A stretch of DNA of 64,000 nt from Verrucomicrobiales bacterium. GTDB lineage: Bacteria > Verrucomicrobiota > Verrucomicrobiia > Limisphaerales > UBA9464. Positions 8,952 to 17,541 of this stretch are shown here, in pieces (positions within the stretch are counted from its first letter, which is position 1; every line of letters starts with the position of its first letter). The notes beneath the pieces are model-generated. The model saw nothing but the letters and a program-made list of their open reading frames with translations, did not search any database and had not been told where the DNA came from. The stretch covers positions 1 through 64,000 of the forward strand of contig JAIYBC010000041.1 in assembly GCA_027488845.1 (NCBI GenBank), read 5' to 3'. Position numbers and translations under genes: made by a program.

Positions 8952-9689
8952 TCATTCCCCGCGGCCAGCCGGGCGCCGCCGTTCGAATCGGCTGAGTTCC
9001 CGGGCGGCCTCGTCGAGCAGCCCGTCCAAGCGGACCAGCCCGCCCGTGGCTTCACCCGGCGGCCCGCGCCGCAGCAGCCGGCACACGACGGCCCCGGCCT
9101 CACGGAGTTCGGTGAGGTCGGTGTCCTCCGGCTGGACCGTGTCCCAGCGCACCATTTCGCCGGCGTCATTCAATGCCTGCCGCAGGGCCGCCTCGGACAC
9201 CAACCCGTCCAGGAAGGCGTCGAGGACTACGCCGGCCGCCTCGCCGTGGCGCCGGTCCAGCGTTTTGGCCAAGTCCCACAGGTTGACGACATGGTGCTGG
9301 TTGAACAGCGACCAGAGCAGACGCCGCAACTGTATCCCGCCCGGAGCCTCCGGCTGTTCCCGGACCGCCTCGGCCAAGACCTGCAGGGATGCTTCGGCGC
9401 GCTGCTGCCGGGCCGCCCGTCGGTCGAGGTCGGCCTGGGGGAGGAACGCGGGCGCCGCCAACACCGTGGCGAGCAACTGGCGGACGGTTTCCGGCGATGC
9501 CTCGCCGACGTCGGTGCGCCACGCCCGGGAGCCATCTCCCGGCACAGCCTGAATCACGGAACCGGTCAGGCGGAGCGTGGCCCGCCCATTCGTGAAGGCG
9601 TCGGTGGCGCTGCGCCGGAAGCCGTGCGTTTCGAGGAAGTCGGAAAACCAAGGTTGATCGGCGAGGCGGGGGCGGGCGAATTCGGTCAT
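8952..9689 (-). CDS. Hypothetical protein, 245 aa
   Basis: A soluble, Arg/Ala/Leu-rich protein beginning MTEFARPRLADQPWFSDFLE. It has no transmembrane or signal segment. It holds helical stretches with LFNQHHVVNLWDLAKTLDRR in the middle and a charged C-terminus. I do not recognise the family. Together with the gene 12 bp downstream (8601-8939) it forms a two-gene unit. The upstream 190 bp (9690-9878) separates it from a divergent small gene and shows no clear promoter. Confidence 0.6.
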   Translation of the reverse strand: MTEFARPRLADQPWFSDFLETHGFRRSATDAFTNGRATLRLTGSVIQAVPGDGSRAWRTDVGEASPETVRQLLATVLAAPAFLPQADLDRRAARQQRAEASLQVLAEAVREQPEAPGGIQLRRLLWSLFNQHHVVNLWDLAKTLDRRHGEAAGVVLDAFLDGLVSEAALRQALNDAGEMVRWDTVQPEDTDLTELREAGAVVCRLLRRGPPGEATGGLVRLDGLLDEAARELSRFERRRPAGRGE

Positions 9690-9878
9690 CCTTGGCTTCT
9701 ACCATGGAAGGGGCCGGTTGCGAAAGGGGCGGACGAACCACCCGCCAGCTACCCGCCACTACTCCCGTTCTACCCGCCAAGCCGTCGGATCACCCAATCA
9801 AACCGGGACCCGTGGGCGCCGGAACGGAGGTCACATCCGGCCGCGAACATGGCATAATGGGCAACGGAGGAACCCCAC

Positions 9879-10214
9879 ATGAATTTGGAATACCGCAATT
9901 GGCAGGGAATGCGCATGACGTATGTCGCCGGGAAGGCGGAACCGGTCTGGCTGGTGGCCGAGCTGGTCAAAAGGCTGGGACATGTGCCCCGGGCGGCCCG
10001 ACGCCTGCGCTGGAACCGGCAGCTCGTGCGCCTGGCCGTCGACCATGCGGAATGGAACGCGACGACCATGGCGAAGGAGCGGTCCGCCGCCCTGGAAGCC
10101 GGATTCCGGGCCGAGGTGCTCATGGATTCTCCGCATGGGCTGGTGTTTCCCGCCAGAGCCCTCGCCGGGAAGCCGGTGCGTCGTCGGAAATTCTGCCGGT
10201 GCCGCAGATTCTAG
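9879..10214 (+). CDS. Small hypothetical protein, faint BRO-N-like start
   Basis: A 111-residue basic protein beginning MNLEYRNWQGMRMTYVAGKA, followed by PVWLVAELVKRLGHVPRAAR. The ATG is preceded by a good Shine-Dalgarno (AACGGAGGAACCCCAC), which supports this start. The segment WLVAELVKRLGH recalls the BRO-N/antirepressor pattern WFVAKDVAEALGY, but the rest of the domain is not evident, so this is only a suggestion. The C-terminus is Arg/Cys-rich. The reading frame is isolated between two minus-strand genes. Confidence 0.5.
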   Translation: MNLEYRNWQGMRMTYVAGKAEPVWLVAELVKRLGHVPRAARRLRWNRQLVRLAVDHAEWNATTMAKERSAALEAGFRAEVLMDSPHGLVFPARALAGKPVRRRKFCRCRRF

Positions 10215-10410
10215 CGCACACGTCCGGCTGTCGCCGCCATAACTTCGTGCATGAGTCGTTTGCCAGTGCTCCACCGTAATCCTCCGTCACCGGGTCCGAT
10301 CTCCCGGACGTTCCATCCAAAACAACTTGGTGTCCGAGGCGAGATCCCGTTGTTGCCGCGAGGACCGTTGGCGGGGCACTGGCGCGCCCGCGACGACATA
10401 CCGGCGATAC

Positions 10411-10725
10411 CTACGAGGCCCGCCGCGTGCGGGCCTTCGCCTTTCCCGTCTTCCGTTTCGGAGCGGGTTGCTTCGTATCTGTGTCCAATTCCGACTGCGC
10501 CTTCCGCACCACCTTTCCCAAATCCACCTCCAACACCGCGACAATCCGCAGGACCGTGTCCAGCGTCGGGGTCCGCTTGCCGCGGTCGAGCAGGCTCATG
10601 GTGGACTGGCTCAGGTCGCAGCGTTTGGCGAGCTCGTAACCGCTGAGGCCACGGGCCTCGCGTTCGGCCCGCAGCAACTGCATGACGCGGTCGCAGGTCC
10701 GGGAGGTGCTCTCGGCGAGGTTCAT
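10411..10725 (-). CDS. XRE-family transcriptional regulator
   Basis: A 104-residue protein with a helix-turn-helix domain at about residues 12-68: RAEREARGLSGYELAKRCDL, then SQSTMSLLDRGKRTPTLDTV. This fits the Cro/cI-like XRE family. The tail is Lys/Arg-rich and probably disordered. It is divergently transcribed from 10788-11023. The region between holds two near-identical palindromes, the first starting only 5 bp from this start codon, so autorepression is likely. It may be the antitoxin or repressor of a small locus with the divergent gene. Confidence 0.85.
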   Translation of the reverse strand: MNLAESTSRTCDRVMQLLRAEREARGLSGYELAKRCDLSQSTMSLLDRGKRTPTLDTVLRIVAVLEVDLGKVVRKAQSELDTDTKQPAPKRKTGKAKARTRRAS

Positions 10726-10729
10726 TTAG

Positions 10730-10777
10730 ATGACCATAGTCATTTTGTTCATTGACGCGATAGATGACTTTGGTCAT
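10730..10777. promoter_or_regulatory. Paired palindromic operators in the XRE divergent region
   Basis: Two 14-bp palindromes ATGACnnnnGTCAT occur at 10730-10743 (ATGACCATAGTCAT) and 10764-10777 (ATGACTTTGGTCAT), both preceded by TAG. Centres are 34 bp apart, about three helical turns. They lie between the XRE start (10725) and the divergent gene (10788). A candidate -35 (TTGACG, 10752-10757) lies between them. The arrangement suits a dimeric XRE repressor binding cooperatively on one face of the DNA. Confidence 0.7.
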
Positions 10778-10787
10778 GTATTGGACA

Positions 10788-11023
10788 TGTTCATCCGCCG
10801 CCTTGGCATCGAATCCAACGCCACCCCCACGGCCTGCGCCTCCGGTCGGGCCTGCCCCGACATCCTGGAGATGGCGGATGGAAGTATCGCCATCATCGGC
10901 CGGGACATCACCGACCTTGCCGCGCAGCTTCCCGCCGGATCCGGCTGTGGTTCTGACGAACGTGTCGTTCGCATCCCCAAGGCCATTCTGCTCCGGGCAC
11001 TTCGGGATGCGTCGCTGGCTTAA
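10788..11023 (+). CDS. Small hypothetical protein divergent from XRE gene
   Basis: The likely start is ATG 10788 (MFIRRLGIESNATPTACASG). An earlier in-frame ATG at 10730 would place the first operator inside the gene, so I prefer 10788, giving about 78 residues. The core ACPDILEMADGSIAIIGRDI has the look of small proteins of XRE-linked gene pairs, with a CPD.(L/V)E...G...IIG.D pattern that I recall but cannot name. The tail VVRIPKAILLRALRDA is amphipathic. The gene pair with the XRE regulator suggests a regulatory or toxin-antitoxin-like locus. Confidence 0.6.
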
Positions 11024-11067
11024 TGGGGGCTGTCGGAAGGAATCCGATCCGTGGTAGCCTGCCGGCA

Positions 11068-11523
11068 ATGGAAAATGTTTGGTGGGGGGGGCATTGGCAT
11101 GAGGTTTTGGAGGCGGTCGGCATCGTCGGCGGACTTCTCTTCACCGGTGTGACCCTGCGCCACGATCTTCGAGCCCGGAAGATTGCCGAGTTTCTCACTC
11201 AAGCTTCCCAGCACCGTCGCCTGTGGGGAGCGCTCCATCGTCGTCCTGGACTCAGCCGGGTGCTGGAATCCGACCGGGACCTGCATAAGGAGCCGCTCCG
11301 CCCTGAAGAACGTCGTTTCCTCGAACTGGTCTTCACGCACTTCCACACCGGCTGGTTGATTGCCCAATCCGGTCATTCTTTGGTGCCGGCCGATGTCTTG
11401 GCCGCCGATGCGGGTCACTTCTTCAAGCTGCCCGCACCGGCGGCCATCTGGACGGAAGTCCGGAAGCTGCACCAACCGGAGTTTGTCGCCTTCGTTGACC
11501 GAGCCGTCGACTCGGTCCGTTAG
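11068..11523 (+). CDS. Hypothetical protein with one N-terminal membrane segment
   Basis: The start at ATG 11068 gives 151 residues. An N-terminal hydrophobic stretch VLEAVGIVGGLLFTGVTLRH is followed by a soluble, His/Arg-rich helical domain (TQASQHRRLWGALHRRPGLS, then LVFTHFHTGWLIAQSGHSL). The layout resembles small single-pass proteins of the DUF6082 kind, but I cannot confirm that. The gene converges on the PrsW-like gene with only a 1-bp gap between stop codons. Confidence 0.55.
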   Translation: MENVWWGGHWHEVLEAVGIVGGLLFTGVTLRHDLRARKIAEFLTQASQHRRLWGALHRRPGLSRVLESDRDLHKEPLRPEERRFLELVFTHFHTGWLIAQSGHSLVPADVLAADAGHFFKLPAPAAIWTEVRKLHQPEFVAFVDRAVDSVR

Positions 11524-11524
11524 G

Positions 11525-12334
11525 TCACACTTCGCCGAGTTGTTCCTGCTGCCACCACAGAATCAACGGCAGGACCACAAAGGTCGCCACAGCGGTGCTC
11601 CACGCCCAACCGGGCAGGTCCCGCAGCAATAAGGCGTCGTAGGCTCCGTGCAGGAATGCGATGGGCAGGAGGCGCAAGACGGAGACCCAAAGCCGGTCGA
11701 AGTCCCACCAGTCCTCGGGCAGGAGCAACACGGCCACCGCCGACATCACCCCATGGAAACCTACGCAGAAGCCAAAACGGACAACGTAGATCGTCCAGTC
11801 GGAGTTCCCGGCGTAGTTGCGATAGCTGTAGAGAATTGCCTCGGCTAGCCCGAAGCCGATCCCGGCCATAAACCCCATGGCCGTTCGGACTTGGACGGGA
11901 TGGAAGCATTCCGGTCGGGCGGCGAAGGCTTTGGAACCTTCCTCCACCAGACCGACGGAAACGGTGTAGGACAGAATGGTGAGCCAGAGCGGAAGGCTCT
12001 CGAAATCCTGGATGAAACTCGCCGCGTGGATGACGCCGATGCCGATTCCGACCGGGGCTCCGAAGAGCTTCGCGGCCAGTCCTGGACCGATGCCGTAGAT
12101 GAAATACACCGTCAGCACCCCGCCGATGGAGCCAAAACCCAGTCGGGTCAGGCTCATCAGCCGGGCGTCGGGATCGAGACGGAACAGCCACCATGTCACC
12201 GGGACGAGGAACCCAAGGGTAATCAGGGCAAAACCGATGGGCCAAAGGCTCGAGGGCTCGAGGAACGGTCCGGCGTTGAAAGGCCGGACCCAGAAGACCA
12301 GACAGAGGGGCAAGAGGTACCAGAGACGATTCAT
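11525..12334 (-). CDS. PrsW-like intramembrane metalloprotease
   Basis: A 269-residue polytopic membrane protein with about seven or eight hydrophobic segments. PrsW/CPBP-like conserved positions are present: VEEGSK (EE-K pair near residue 130), GFGLAEAILY (GFxxxE-like), FCVGFHGVMSAV (His near 200) and FLHGAYDALL (HGxxD). These are the presumed metal ligands of the family, which includes site-1-type anti-sigma factor proteases. The start ATG overlaps the stop of the coupling-protein gene in an ATGA, so it is translated from the transfer operon. Its substrate is unknown. A membrane-protein quality role or release of a transfer regulator is an inference. Confidence 0.8.
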   Translation of the reverse strand: MNRLWYLLPLCLVFWVRPFNAGPFLEPSSLWPIGFALITLGFLVPVTWWLFRLDPDARLMSLTRLGFGSIGGVLTVYFIYGIGPGLAAKLFGAPVGIGIGVIHAASFIQDFESLPLWLTILSYTVSVGLVEEGSKAFAARPECFHPVQVRTAMGFMAGIGFGLAEAILYSYRNYAGNSDWTIYVVRFGFCVGFHGVMSAVAVLLLPEDWWDFDRLWVSVLRLLPIAFLHGAYDALLLRDLPGWAWSTAVATFVVLPLILWWQQEQLGEV

Positions 12335-13896
12335 AGGAGGTCGGGGTTGCTGAGGCGGTTGAAGTCGCCGCGGTTCCATTCCACGAGCCGCATCTCGTTC
12401 GCCGGGAACTCGAGCAAGGTCGGGACCTTCGAGTCACCGGCGGGCACAGCCCGGATGAGGTTCTCGAACGGGTAGTGGCAGAAGAACGCCCCGCCGACAC
12501 TGGGCAGGTCGTTGAGGAGAACAAACCAACCGCCGGGCTCGGGTACCGGCAGGGACATGATCTCACTGGGGAGAATCAGGTATTCGGTTCGACGCGAATA
12601 GGTTTTGGTGTAGGTCGTCGAGGAGCCGTTGCCGAAGGATCGCGCGACGGATTCGCCTTCCACCAGATAGGTCACCTTGCCGAGGTGCTCGGAGATCCAA
12701 GTGGCGGTCACATGCGAGTCGTTGCGCAAAAAGGTCTTGGAGCGGAACTGACCGAGGATTTCCTGACCTTCCTTCTCGCCGTAGGCGGCCTGGATTCCTT
12801 CCAAACTTTGGGTCCCGGCGATGGTCACGATTCCGCGGCTGCGCCCCTCGTTGACCAACGCAAACATGCAAGGGATGCGGCCGAGATTCCGGAGCTCGTC
12901 GAGAAACAGGAACGTCCGGCGGGTGCTGCTGTCGGGAAGGCTCAACGTCTCATCCGAGATCATCTGCAGGAACAGGCGATGGAACGGCGTGAGCACCTCG
13001 CTGTACCGCCGAAGGTTCGGCACGAGCAGGATGCCGCCGGACTCGTTGGCCCACTGGCGGATGCTGAAATCTTCGGCCGCCTGCTCGGTCAGCGCCGCGA
13101 CGACCTCATAGCGCTGCATGGAGCTGAGGAGGCTCGCGATGAGATTGCTTTCGGTTTTGCCGTCGCCCCGGATGTTCGCCCAGATGTGGGCGGTTTCCGG
13201 GACCTGCTTGAGCAGTTCGCCGATGCGTTCCGAGGAACGGAGCACGAGCAGGACGTCGCGCAGGGTCCACTTGCCGGGACTCAGGCGGGCGAAGGCCGTC
13301 ATGACGGCCGCCAACACCAGTCGGGAACTCTGCACCCAGAAGGTATCCTTGCCGTCGTCGGGCAAGGGGATGAACGCCGCAGCGGCCTGGGCGGCCTCGG
13401 CCGCGTTGCGCACATCGAGGTCGATACGCCAACGGAGCGAGCGGGTGTCGAACGGGTTGAAGACCTTCGGCTGGTGGCCCATGGCAATCAGGCGGGGCAA
13501 CAGCTCGTTCTTGGCGTCGTAAATGAAGGCGCGGTGGTCCGGGAGCTTGGCCACCTGACGCAAGGCTCCTTCCATCGCGAGCAGGATCAGCAGCGACTTG
13601 CCGCTGCCCGGCGAACCGATGACGAGGAACTGGTGGGTGACTTCGCTCCAGGGAAGACGAAGCCCCGCCCACTCCAATTGCGGACCCTCGAAAGACCGCT
13701 GGATCAGCGGTTCATCCGGCGTGAACCAGCGCCATGGCTGGTACCAGCGTTTGCGAGGAAGGAAGAGCCGTTGGCCCACCAGTTTCGCGTGGCGGTTGAG
13801 GACGTCGAACCAGCTGAGCAGGATGCGACCCCGTTCGGGAATTAGTGTTTCACACATAAGGCGCCTGAAGTCTGGAGGGGCCTCAGAATCCGGCAC
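12331..13896 (-). CDS. VirD4/TraD-like type IV coupling protein
   Basis: A 521-residue P-loop ATPase. Walker A is VIGSPGSGKSLL near residue 96, Walker B is TFLFLDELRNLG near 330, and the conserved segments FIYDAKNEL and GTQSLEGIQAAYG match TraD/TraG proteins that bring relaxase-DNA complexes to a type IV secretion channel. No clear N-terminal transmembrane anchor is visible, so this is a short, soluble-type coupling protein like those of mobilisable elements. It lies 55 bp downstream of the MobF relaxase gene on the same strand and is coupled to the PrsW-like gene. Confidence 0.88.
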   Translation of the reverse strand: MPDSEAPPDFRRLMCETLIPERGRILLSWFDVLNRHAKLVGQRLFLPRKRWYQPWRWFTPDEPLIQRSFEGPQLEWAGLRLPWSEVTHQFLVIGSPGSGKSLLILLAMEGALRQVAKLPDHRAFIYDAKNELLPRLIAMGHQPKVFNPFDTRSLRWRIDLDVRNAAEAAQAAAAFIPLPDDGKDTFWVQSSRLVLAAVMTAFARLSPGKWTLRDVLLVLRSSERIGELLKQVPETAHIWANIRGDGKTESNLIASLLSSMQRYEVVAALTEQAAEDFSIRQWANESGGILLVPNLRRYSEVLTPFHRLFLQMISDETLSLPDSSTRRTFLFLDELRNLGRIPCMFALVNEGRSRGIVTIAGTQSLEGIQAAYGEKEGQEILGQFRSKTFLRNDSHVTATWISEHLGKVTYLVEGESVARSFGNGSSTTYTKTYSRRTEYLILPSEIMSLPVPEPGGWFVLLNDLPSVGGAFFCHYPFENLIRAVPAGDSKVPTLLEFPANEMRLVEWNRGDFNRLSNPDLL

Positions 13897-13951
13897 GTAG
13901 AGCCGGCCGGGATAAGCTTGGGTAGATCCAAAGTTGGGGCGGGTAGGCGTG

Positions 13952-16366
13952 CTACAAGGAGGGCGACAGGTCCTTTCCGTGTTCCCGGGCCTTGGTGACG
14001 GCGAGGTCTTTGGCCACGGACTTCTCCATCGCCCTGAGGGCCGCCTTGAAATCTTCCCCGGCCTGATCGTGGGTCAGGTAGAACTGGCTCCGGTAACGCG
14101 AGCGGGATGCCTGCACGTAGGTGCCTTCCCGGCTCTGCGCCTCGGGGTTCCACAGCACGAAGGTGTTGTCCACGGTCGCTCCCTGGGCCGAGAAGGTCGT
14201 CCGGCAATACGCAAGCTCCAGGTCCTTGTAGCGGTCCACCGGCACGAAGACCTTCTTCCCGTTGTCGAGCCGGAAGGTGGCGATGCGTTTGAAGGGCTGG
14301 AACGCCACCAGCTCACCCTGGCTTCCGTTGACCACCCCCAGGAGTCGGTCGTTCTTCCGAAACAGCACCCGGTCGCCCATATGGAAGGTCACCTCGTTTC
14401 GGGTGAGGAAGCCCAACCCCAGCTGCCCCTTTTTCTTTCGCAACGCCTGCGCCCGGAGGTTCAGGTCCAGGACATCCTCCCGGGTCACCGCGAGCATCAG
14501 CGTGGACTTCAGGTTCCCGCTCCGGAACCAGTCGCTGACCATCTGCTGACGCACCTGCTCCGGGGTCTCGGAGAGGCGCAGCAGGTTGTCGTGCCGCAGG
14601 AGCTCCAAAGCCCGACGGGGCTTACCGTCGGCCATCTCCTCGACCACCATCCGCAGCAGCGGATTGCGCTGCCGCCGGATCTCGGTGAGCTCACCGCGTC
14701 CCAACACCGCTCCGAGTTCGGCAAACATGGATGCCGGTCCAATCGGTGGCAGCTGCTTCTCGTCCCCCACGAGCACGAGCTTGGCGCCGGTCTTCTCGGC
14801 GTAGTCCAGGAGCTTTCCGTACTTCACCGAGTCGAGCATCCCGGCTTCGTCCACGACGAGGATGGTCTTCCCGTCCATCGGGCGAACCTGACTCCGGTCC
14901 TTGGCCCATTGGTACAGGAGTCGGTCGACCGTGTGGCTCTGGATGCCCGACGCCGCCTGAAGTTCCTCGGCCGCACGGCCTGAGAACGCCGCTCCCAACA
15001 CCCGGAAGCCCGACTTCTCCCAGGCTTCCTTCGCCCCGGCCAGCAAGGAAGATTTGCCCGAGCCCGCGTAGCCTTGGAGCACCGCGACCTGACCGGATTT
15101 TCCGGCGATATGTCGAAGTCCTTCGAGTTGGGTTGGGCTCAGGTCCTTCCCGGCCCGGACCAGGCGGCGCTCCGGCACGACGTGCCGCACCGAGTCCTGC
15201 AACTGTTTCGAGTGATCGAGGAGATACTTCTCCCGCAGGAGCACATCCCGGGTAGTGAAGTAGCGCTGACAATCATGGACACCCAAGTCCACCAAGGCTC
15301 CCAAGGCCCGGCCCGTTGCCTTGCGAATCTGGTCGTAGCTGAACGCATTGGCCTGGTTCCGTTCGAGCGCTCGCTGGAGGAACTGCCGTTCGGTGAAATG
15401 ACTCTGCTGTTGGAGCAACGAGTCGATGGCGGCGTGCAGGTCCAGCTGCCGACGCTTCTCCGGGTTCCGCTTGGGCAGACGGTCGAAGTCCTCCGCGGTG
15501 ATCCACCGTTCCCGGAAAGCCTCCTCCCGCCATTGGGCATGGAGTTCCGCCGAGGGCTTCAGTTCCTTGCCCTTGCGGGTGGCCTTGGTGGATTCGGCCG
15601 CGGCGACGGCTCCCGACATCCCGCGGGCCTCCAAGTGCTCCAGCACCTGCATCCGGCGCTTCGAGAAACGGGCGCAGAGCCATTCGGGGATTCCGGCCAC
15701 TTCCATCCAGGTGCGCTTTTGCACGAAATCAATGCCGAGGGACTTCTGAAGTTCGTGAGCCAAGGTTTGGCGATAGATCAGCCCTCCCAACATCTTCATG
15801 CGGAACACTTCCCGCGTGTAGACGAACCCAGCGCTTCCATCCGGCCGAATGCCGAGGTTCACGAGCAAACAGTGCGTGTGGAGATCGGGATCCGACTCCC
15901 GGGTGGTCCCGTGGCTGAAGCCGGCAAAGGTAAGCTTCACCTTCACGAACTCCTTGCCGTTGGCGCAGGCGATCCGGGTCCAACCGGCATCCGCTTCGAT
16001 TTCCTTCAAGGCCTTCTCCACCGCCTTCCGGTGGGCGGCTTCAACAGCGGCCCGCTGTTCCGGGGTGCCCAAAGCCCACAGCAGGGCGACGGACTTCGGC
16101 GCGCTGAAGGTGAGGTCCCAACCACCCTGACGCTTTTGGTTGTGACCCGGACGGACCAGTTGCTCCTGGCCGTCGGGGGATTTACCCGCGAAGAGGTTAC
16201 GCAAGACATCCGGGTTCACGGGTCCGGAAAGCCCCAGCGCGGCGGCCCCTTCGCCGAACCACAGGCCGCGTCCTTCGATGTCCCCGGCGAGGGTCGTGTA
16301 GTAGCCGAGGTTCTGGACACTCAAGACGTATTCCGGGGTGGTGAGAGCTTGGGAAATGGTCAGCAT
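13952..16366 (-). CDS. MobF (TrwC/TraI-type) relaxase-helicase
   Basis: An 804-residue conjugative relaxase. The N-terminal domain has the tandem Tyr22-Tyr23 (NLGYYTTLAG), the family segment DLTFSAPKSVALLWALG (residues 84-100), and the metal-binding histidines H152, H163 and H165 (SHGTTRE, then DLHTHCLLVN). The C-terminal RecD-like helicase has Walker A GYAGSGKSS near 430, Walker B VDEAGMLDS and GDEKQLPPIGP. Nicking at oriT and unwinding of the transferred strand are the known roles. The start is 3 bp downstream of the accessory gene. It is shorter than F-plasmid TraI and about the size of TrwC-class proteins. Confidence 0.92.
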   Translation of the reverse strand: MLTISQALTTPEYVLSVQNLGYYTTLAGDIEGRGLWFGEGAAALGLSGPVNPDVLRNLFAGKSPDGQEQLVRPGHNQKRQGGWDLTFSAPKSVALLWALGTPEQRAAVEAAHRKAVEKALKEIEADAGWTRIACANGKEFVKVKLTFAGFSHGTTRESDPDLHTHCLLVNLGIRPDGSAGFVYTREVFRMKMLGGLIYRQTLAHELQKSLGIDFVQKRTWMEVAGIPEWLCARFSKRRMQVLEHLEARGMSGAVAAAESTKATRKGKELKPSAELHAQWREEAFRERWITAEDFDRLPKRNPEKRRQLDLHAAIDSLLQQQSHFTERQFLQRALERNQANAFSYDQIRKATGRALGALVDLGVHDCQRYFTTRDVLLREKYLLDHSKQLQDSVRHVVPERRLVRAGKDLSPTQLEGLRHIAGKSGQVAVLQGYAGSGKSSLLAGAKEAWEKSGFRVLGAAFSGRAAEELQAASGIQSHTVDRLLYQWAKDRSQVRPMDGKTILVVDEAGMLDSVKYGKLLDYAEKTGAKLVLVGDEKQLPPIGPASMFAELGAVLGRGELTEIRRQRNPLLRMVVEEMADGKPRRALELLRHDNLLRLSETPEQVRQQMVSDWFRSGNLKSTLMLAVTREDVLDLNLRAQALRKKKGQLGLGFLTRNEVTFHMGDRVLFRKNDRLLGVVNGSQGELVAFQPFKRIATFRLDNGKKVFVPVDRYKDLELAYCRTTFSAQGATVDNTFVLWNPEAQSREGTYVQASRSRYRSQFYLTHDQAGEDFKAALRAMEKSVAKDLAVTKAREHGKDLSPSL

Positions 16367-16369
16367 GGC

Positions 16370-16666
16370 TTACCTCAAGATCAGGTTTTGAAGGGGATGG
16401 GAGACCGGCTGCGGCTGGGGCGACGGCCGCTCCTCGGTGAGGAGCCGGACGATGTCATCGAGCTGCGAGCGCAGGCTCTGCTGGTCGAGAATCAGGGCCT
16501 CCAGGCGGGTGGCCACGAGGACCCCGGCCTGTTCCTGATGCAGAGCCCGAAGGACCAATTCCCGGGTATACGAACCGACCGAAGAACCCTTCGGGACGAG
16601 CTCGGTCAGCATCGCGAAATGGATGGGGTCGAGCCGGAAGGTGATGACGTGGGGAGCCTTTCTCAT
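16370..16666 (-). CDS. Plasmid mobilisation relaxosome accessory protein
   Basis: A 98-residue protein with an N-terminal ribbon-helix-helix-like segment (HVITFRLDPIHFAMLTELVP, then SVGSYTRELVLRALHQ) and a coiled-coil tail around DQQSLRSQLDDIVRLL. RHH proteins directly upstream of relaxase genes usually bind oriT and autoregulate the operon. Here the gene lies only 3 bp before the MobF gene, which supports the role. The family was judged by pattern only. Confidence 0.7.
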   Translation of the reverse strand: MRKAPHVITFRLDPIHFAMLTELVPKGSSVGSYTRELVLRALHQEQAGVLVATRLEALILDQQSLRSQLDDIVRLLTEERPSPQPQPVSHPLQNLILR

Positions 16667-17259
16667 GGTATACTCCGTAATGGTTGATTCCGGGTTGGAT
16701 GTGCGGTGTTTTCGGCCGTTGTGGTCGCGCCAGCAGGCATCAGGTGTGTCGTTTTATTCCGAGGCGTAATCTTGGAGACTGCGTGGGCCTTCCAGGAGGC
16801 ACTCGAAGGGAGGTACGGCTGGGGTTTACCAGAGTCAGTTGGGTGGGGAGCCCTGAGGAGGGTGCGGCGGGACTGGGCAGGAGACTTGGAGGCTGCTGGA
16901 AATGGGTGGGAAAGGAATGGGAGCCGAGGGCCGGGCCGGAGCCCGACCGCAGGCGCCGCCCCGACCGAAGTGGAGGGGCAAGACCCAGCATGAGGAGGGG
17001 CCAATCAGGAGCCCGGCGACGAATTCCACGGCTTCAAACACACGTGGCCTTCCGGATCTCGGCACCACCGTGCCTGGCGTCCCGGCCCGAAGCGGCGACG
17101 CCCTACGATCGGTCAGGCCCCGGACGGGGCCTGTCGCTCTGGAAAACACCCGGACCGTCAGGTCCGGCTTTCCGTTACTCCCCCCGCCGCCAAAGCGCTT
17201 CAGAAAGGCAGCCAGAGCGCCAAAGGGGCCGCCTTGGAAGCGGCCCCCGGGAAGCAATT
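16667..17259. other. Non-coding region upstream of mobilisation genes, candidate oriT/promoter zone
   Basis: No convincing gene is present in these 593 bases. All long frames are GC-driven and lack domain sense. The right part contains three perfect hairpins in a row: 17114-17133 (8-bp stem CAGGCCCC, 4-nt loop), 17150-17167 (7-bp stem CCGGACC, loop GTCA) and 17225-17247 (8-bp stem GGGGCCGC, 7-nt loop). The last lies just past the stop of the 17260-17541 gene and could be its terminator, though it lacks a T tract. The position next to the relaxosome genes makes this a candidate oriT. Confidence 0.5.
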
Positions 17260-17541
17260 CTAGTAGTCCTCGGGCAGGAGGATGGTTGTCGCCGAGCGGT
17301 CGGCCTGGGTGATGATCCAGAACTTGGTCCCGTTCCGGTCCCGGTAGACCGAGAACAGTCTCAATTCCTGACCGAGAGCCTCCTCGTTGCTTTGGGCATC
17401 CTCCTTCCCGCAATCGCCCCAGTCGCAACAGGCGTGGCGATTGAGACAGCGGCGTAAGTCCTCCTGGTGTACTTCAGCGATGGCCGCCGGGGTGGCGACA
17501 ATCTGCCCGAGGCGAAAAGCGCGTTGGGTTCGTTCAATCAT
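17260..17541 (-). CDS. Plasmid-type conserved small protein
   Basis: A 93-residue protein starting MIERTQRAFRLGQIVATPAA at ATG 17541, with a Shine-Dalgarno AAGGAG six bases upstream. It contains HACCDWGDCGKED and ends with RNGTKFWIITQADRSATTIL followed by LPEDY. This pattern (ATP-A near the start, H..GDWG, then G.K.WIIT.ADRS.T..LLP.EY) is typical of a widespread small protein on plasmids and ICEs, often misannotated as a restriction subunit. Its function is unknown. The usual HxxGDWG is CCDWGDC here, with a Cys cluster. Confidence 0.75.
   Translation of the reverse strand: MIERTQRAFRLGQIVATPAAIAEVHQEDLRRCLNRHACCDWGDCGKEDAQSNEEALGQELRLFSVYRDRNGTKFWIITQADRSATTILLPEDY

Noticed and set aside
9692-10279. 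Plus- and minus-strand frames around 9.7-10.3 kb other than 9879-10214
   Set aside because: Only 9879-10214 has a Shine-Dalgarno and a plausible protein. The rest are frame shadows.
12475-13845. 456-codon plus-strand frame over the coupling-protein gene
   Set aside because: Shadow of the TraD-like gene, with no own domain and composition explained by the opposite strand.
15074-16687. 537-codon plus-strand frame over the relaxase gene
   Set aside because: It is antisense to the MobF relaxase, whose catalytic motifs are complete. No motif in the plus frame is recognisable.
16684-17457. 257-codon plus-strand frame in the oriT-like region
   Set aside because: Arg/Gly/Pro-rich, no conserved motifs, overlaps a well-supported minus-strand gene. 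Treated as non-coding.
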